Assembly: GCA_001584585.1 (NCBI GenBank)
Contig: LSYV01000160.1
Location: 49,464 to 59,490, forward strand
DNA: 10,027 nucleotides
Source of the DNA: Gonium pectorale
Taxonomy: Eukaryota > Chlorophyta > Chlorophyceae > Chlamydomonadales > Volvocaceae
Reading direction: 5' to 3'
Shown in pieces: positions 7,401-10,027 of the stretch. Every line of letters starts with the position of its first letter. Within the stretch, counting starts at the first letter, position 1. Both the position numbers and the translations under genes were made by a program. The notes below the pieces were generated by a model, which did no database searches, was not told the DNA's origin, and worked only from the letters and a program-made list of their open reading frames with translations.

Positions 7401-9679
7401 GCGGGGCGTTGCGCAGTGTGGGCAGCAGTCGTCCTTGTGCGCCTCCCACTCGCTCTTCTTCAGCGGGTCGAAGACGTGCCCTGGGCAGTGCTTAGTGTCG
7501 CACACGTGCACCTGAAACTCAGACCAGTGCCTGGCACCGATGAGCTTTTTCAGGAGGTGGAGGGTTGAGGGCAGCAGGCACGGCTGGGGCACTAGGCGCT
7601 TGAAGACCAGACACAGCAACGCGTCCAACTGCGTCTTCCCTATATTAAACTCCTCCTGCAGCTGCAGCATCGTGAAGGCCGTCTGGATGACGGTAGGGCA
7701 TTGCACCCTTTCACCATCTCGAGTGTAGGCCTCGTAGATGAGGTCCAGCTTGTGTTCCTTGAGCCACTCAGGCGAGCCAGACCGCAGGCGAGGGTGGTGG
7801 CGGCCGCAAACACATGCAGCAGCGGCCGCCTTGGCCCCAGCTCTGGCACTACTGGTGCCAGCCGGCATCTGCGGCAGCGGGTCAGGGAAGAGGGCGGCCA
7901 CCGTGGCAGCTGCCATGACGGACAGAGGGCAGGCAGCGAGGAGAAAGTTAGGCCACGGCTATGGAAGATACACCGCTAACGGAACGTGCTGGACGGAGCA
8001 TATGAAACCCAATCAGCTCGAACGAGAACAAGACAACCCAATTTGGAAACAGAACTCACTTTCGTCCGTGTCAGCGTGCAGCACACCGTAATCATCTTCT
8101 GTCTCAGAATCGGTCACGTATGTTGGGCTCCCTTCCCCGCTTTCCATGTCTCTGCATATGGCAGGAAGAGGCAAGTAGAAGTGTACGACCACTGGTGGGA
8201 TGACAGAGGAAGACATAATGAGCCAGCCACACTTGCAAGGAGACATCTTGTCCTGCCCGGCAATCAGAACGGGCTTGGCCCAGGTTCACCTGCGCCATCG
8301 AATCACCTGCGCGGGACCCTCATCGAATCCCTCCTAGCTACACATGCACGCACCGGTCCGTGTGCCCACCAAACGGCTCCTCATCTTCATCCTCCGCGAG
8401 GCCACCGCCGCCGCCGATGTACTCGCCAGCACCCGGCGGGGCCTCACCGGTGCTGGCGGCTCGAGCGTGCTGGCGGATGCCCATTTCACCAGACATTCGA
8501 CCGTTCTCCACCGGGCTGGCGACGTCAGTTCTGTCGCCGTCGTCAGGCCTGCGCATGTCCACCGGGCACAAAATAAGCCGTGTGATCGACGAGAAGGACA
8601 CCATATTGGGGAGGTAGGGTAAGTAACCACGGCTCTCCATAGATGGCCATCGACTGCCAGGCTAGCTGTAAACTATAACAAAGGCAACATCGTGTAGCAT
8701 TCATCTGCAGGAAAGACTAACACTGTGCGAGTGTCCGCGGTCTGTTCCCACCAGCCCCGAGGCACCTTTGCCTTCGGTCCTGAGGGAGGCCAACCGCATA
8801 TTTGTGCATAGGCGACAGTGTCCTCGTGGCCAACATATTGCATACTCCTTCGTGCATGCAACCACAGGCCGTGTGAAAGGCAATCCCAAACGACCCGTCG
8901 CAAACCCCAACTTACGGGGCACGGTGTATTGTCGTGGCTTGTTCGTACTGTTCTGCCAGGGACTGGCATTCCTGCCGTCGTGCTGCTAAGCGCTCGTACA
9001 GCTCCTTCATCCGAGGACTGACAGCCGCCATAACCTTCCTGCAATCGGCCAAAGCGCTACTAATTGTACTGCAACACTTGCGCTGCTAATTGTACTGCAG
9101 CACTGTGCACGAGGGCCCCTTACTTGTGCTTTTCCAGGGCCTGCCTTTCTTGCTGCTCTCGGTAGCTCCGTAACCACAAGCCATCGTCCTTGTCCGTCAC
9201 CTCCGCCGGCAGACGAGAGCGAGCCTCGCACAAACGTTCGACATGCGCCTCAAGAGCTGGCAGATCGCTAGCACGAACGGAGTTCACTGCTTCCAGAAGC
9301 TGTTCCTGCCGCTCGCGATAGACCTTGTAGCGCTGTTGGAGTGCAGCGAGCTTAGCCTTGAGCATCTTGTTGGGCATAGACAGTCTGAATTTGCCAGCAC
9401 TGTTGCATATGATGGGATGGGAGGGGGTGGGAGAAAGCAGGTACGCCAATGGTTTGTATTTATAACGGGTAAAAGCTCACAGCGGCGCCGCACTGAAACG
9501 TACATACAGGCCGCAGCACCGGAAAAGGCCTACCTTGTGTGCGTGCCATAGTCCTCGCCGCCGTTGGAGGGACCTGCGTCGCCACCTCCCGTCCTAAACG
9601 GGCAAAGGGTGGGCAGCAGGGACGAAGGGGGAGGGGCGGGAGCAGAATTAGGGCTCGATGGGGCGTCATCGCATTTCAT
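3332..9679 (-). CDS. TNP2-like CACTA (En/Spm) superfamily transposase, 12 exons
   Basis: Exons on the minus strand are 9534-9679, 9124-9384, 8916-9038, 8354-8548, 8060-8151, 7379-7909, 7082-7225, 6337-6880, 5698-6123, 5223-5498, 4563-4960 and 3332-4431. They total 4236 nt, or 1411 residues plus a TAG stop. All introns are GT-AG, and successive phases (2,2,2,2,1,1,1,2,2,2,1) match at every junction. The ATG at 9679 follows an in-frame TGA six bases upstream. Such enzymes bind transposon ends in the nucleus and cut and rejoin the DNA. Residues about 52-172 are coiled coil, 177-272 acidic linker, and C409/C414 with C434/C435/C438 a zinc-binding CPHC-type region. The core has FDFLEP (D525), YSIGVMYVQLQDVP, LLITPGP, LADTMAR (D626), NLH (906-908) and VERM (E933). 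The C-terminal domain includes YFVKVKYFIRLP and GGRLFYVTDSALK. The absence of stops or frameshifts implies an intact, perhaps active gene. The family call rests on motif order, not on a search. Confidence 0.85.
4563..6880 (-). other. DDE-like catalytic core of the transposase (exons 8-11)
   Basis: Exons 6337-6880, 5698-6123, 5223-5498 and 4563-4960 encode residues 498-1045. Candidate metal-binding acids are D525 in LLFDFLEPYKSVTYS (place of the TNP2 D-G-F-x-P-F), D626 in WLADTMARIK (place of N-D-F-P-A) followed by a CTWCMWYG knuckle, and E933 in EFVVERMMQDFK after NLHIAVCR. The YVVPAAHALLNGVLDNFL stretch (753-770) occupies the place of the D-x-M-H-x-x-x-x-G-V motif but keeps only the His and Gly; the Asp position is not conserved. 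The assignments come from remembered family motifs and need an alignment. Confidence 0.65.
6547..6580. repeat. 34-bp near-perfect palindrome inside exon 8
   Basis: The 18-bp core CAACGGGCTAGCCCGTTG (6555-6572) is a perfect palindrome. It is flanked by one mismatched pair (6554/6573) and then by seven more complementary bases on each side, giving 16 paired positions out of 17 per arm. In the transposase frame it encodes the PPLQRASPLKRR region, between GMRLHV and TVTVQHKAFLF in the core. The frame is kept open. Confidence 0.9.
7379..7909 (-). other. Zinc-binding N-terminal domain of the transposase (exon 6)
   Basis: This exon encodes residues 273-449. The motif HVCDTKHCPG, some 20 intervening residues, then CCPHCATPRFN resembles the paired-cysteine segment that precedes the catalytic core in TNP2-type transposases (there of the form C-P-x-C-x-x-x-R). 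The helix LPSTLHLLKKLIG just before it matches the LP-x-S-x-x-x-x-x-K-K-x-L pattern of the same region. An extra CVCGRHH cluster at 305-311 might add a metal site. The likely role is recognition of the element's ends or stabilisation of the core. Confidence 0.7.
8916..9384 (-). other. Coiled-coil region of the transposase (exons 2-3)
   Basis: Exons 9124-9384 and 8916-9038 encode about 128 residues rich in Leu, Glu, Gln, Arg and Ala with heptad-like spacing, for example KMLKAKLAALQQRYKVYRER, then ALEAHVERLCEARSRL and MKELYERLAARRQECQSLAE. The segment ends at a GTAAGT donor (8915-8910). A coiled coil would allow the transposase to form dimers or higher oligomers, or to bind a partner. It is joined in phase to the zinc-binding and catalytic exons, so I treat it as part of the same protein. 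A separate upstream gene is possible, because the join across the 367-bp intron 8549-8915 is supported only by splice signals and phase. Confidence 0.7.
9054..9105. repeat. 26-bp tandem duplication inside intron 2
   Basis: Two copies of a 26-bp unit, beginning GCGCTACTAATTGTACTGCA at 9054 and GCGCTGCTAATTGTACTGCA at 9080, fill most of the 85-bp intron 9039-9123. This is the shortest intron of the gene. The duplication also doubles CTAAT-like stretches, but on the strand opposite to transcription, so it need not affect branch-point choice. Confidence 0.85.
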
Positions 9680-10027
9680 ACTTCACCGCCCCGGCGGGTT
9701 GGCACAGAAACGAAACGGAGGGCGCGACACCAGTACGGGAAACGCACGGGAACGCACAGGCCGCATCGTCGGGTAAGCCCAACCTTGTGTGCGTGCCAGA
9801 GTCCTCGCCGCCGTTGGAGGGACCTGCGTCGCCACCTCCCGTCCTAAACGGGGCAAAGGGTGGGCAGCAGGGACGACGGGGGAGGGGCGGGGGCAGAGTT
9901 ACGGCTCGATGGGGCGACATCACATTTCACACTTCACCGCCCCGGCGGGTGGGCACAGAAACGAACGGGAGGGCGCGATACCAGTACGGGAAACGCACGG
10001 GAACGTACAGGCCGCATCGCCGGGTTA
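9533..10027. repeat. 250-bp direct tandem duplication over the first exon and promoter
   Basis: The block starting CCTTGTGTGCGTGCC at 9533 repeats from 9783 with a period of 250 bp, differing by scattered substitutions and 1-bp indels. The second copy runs to the window edge, where it is nearly complete, so more copies may follow. Similarity also extends a little left of 9533 (an ACAGGCCGCA segment near 9507). Copy 1 contains the predicted first exon (9534-9679) and its splice donor; copy 2 contains the equivalent sequence upstream. On the minus strand the duplicated part includes both the 5' coding exon and the region just upstream of it, the expected place of the promoter. Confidence 0.95.
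9784..9920 (-). other. Possible alternative first exon (exon 1b) in the duplicated copy
   Basis: The upstream copy of exon 1 has lost the ATG used at 9679 (GTG instead). It also carries an extra C, which would break that frame. It nevertheless offers another ATG at 9920, preceded by an in-frame TGA nine bases upstream. From there a frame of 45 codons plus two bases runs to the retained GT donor (9783) and ends in the same residues, FRTGGGDAGPSNGGED then SGTHT. Splicing it to exon 2 at 9384 would be in phase and would swap only the N-terminal half of exon 1. This may be a second promoter with an alternative first exon, or a decaying copy. Confidence 0.4.

Noticed and set aside
7330..7855. Further CACTA pentamers (for example near 7330, 7590 and 7851, and within array units near 2650 and 2890)
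   Set aside because: They lie inside introns, coding exons or repeat units of the element, so they cannot be its termini; they are chance matches.
7845..7863. Short inverted repeat CTGGCAC / GTGCCAG
   Set aside because: Seven-base arms in GC-rich coding DNA are expected by chance, and no functional context is visible.
8673..9044. Single 123-residue minus-strand open frame as a separate gene
   Set aside because: Its start overlaps exon 3 of the transposase in a different frame and the rest lies in intron 8549-8915. The exon 3 frame with its phase-matched splice sites explains the region better.
9680..9783. Exon 1 copy 2 and copy 1 both included in one transcript as successive exons
   Set aside because: There is no usable CAG acceptor on the minus strand between 9783 and the ATG at 9679, so the two copies are more likely alternatives than consecutive exons.

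Overview
The window is nuclear DNA of a eukaryote, most likely a GC-rich chlorophyte green alga (volvocine/chlorophycean type). The signs are short GT-AG introns of 85-367 bp with donors such as GTGCGT, GTGAGT and GTGGGT, Ala/Pro/Gly-rich low-complexity protein segments, and a TGTAA-type poly(A) signal. The assignment to algae is an inference; the intron-rich eukaryotic structure is seen directly.

The main content is one large minus-strand gene, 9679 to 3332. I assembled it by hand as 12 exons: 9534-9679, 9124-9384, 8916-9038, 8354-8548, 8060-8151, 7379-7909, 7082-7225, 6337-6880, 5698-6123, 5223-5498, 4563-4960 and 3332-4431. All 11 introns are GT-AG, every junction keeps codon phase, and the spliced frame is open for 1411 codons. 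The product looks like a TNP2/En-Spm (CACTA-superfamily) DNA transposase. It has an N-terminal coiled coil, an acidic linker, a Cys/His zinc-binding region, a DDE-like core (candidate residues D525, D626, E933) and a C-terminal alpha/beta domain.

Layout from left to right. 1-362: no supported gene. 363-1626 (minus): a second gene of unknown function with a folded-looking N-terminal half, an Ala/Pro-rich linker and an acidic Ser/Glu/Asp tail; its frame is broken by two apparent single-base losses. 1627-1943: a spacer with a possible CACTA terminus at 1901. 1944-1948: probable poly(A) signal of the transposase gene. 1970-3295: a tandem array of a 123-bp unit (about ten full units plus a decayed one) that starts 36 bp after the transposase stop codon and so probably lies in its 3' UTR. 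3332-9679: the transposase gene. 9533-10027: a 250-bp direct tandem duplication covering the transposase first exon and its upstream region, running off the right edge.

Read together, the window appears to hold most of a large, probably recently active CACTA-like element: an intact transposase gene, a possible second element-encoded gene downstream, a subterminal-type repeat array whose unit carries a small palindrome, and a duplicated promoter/first-exon module. Neither terminal inverted repeat can be proven inside the window.
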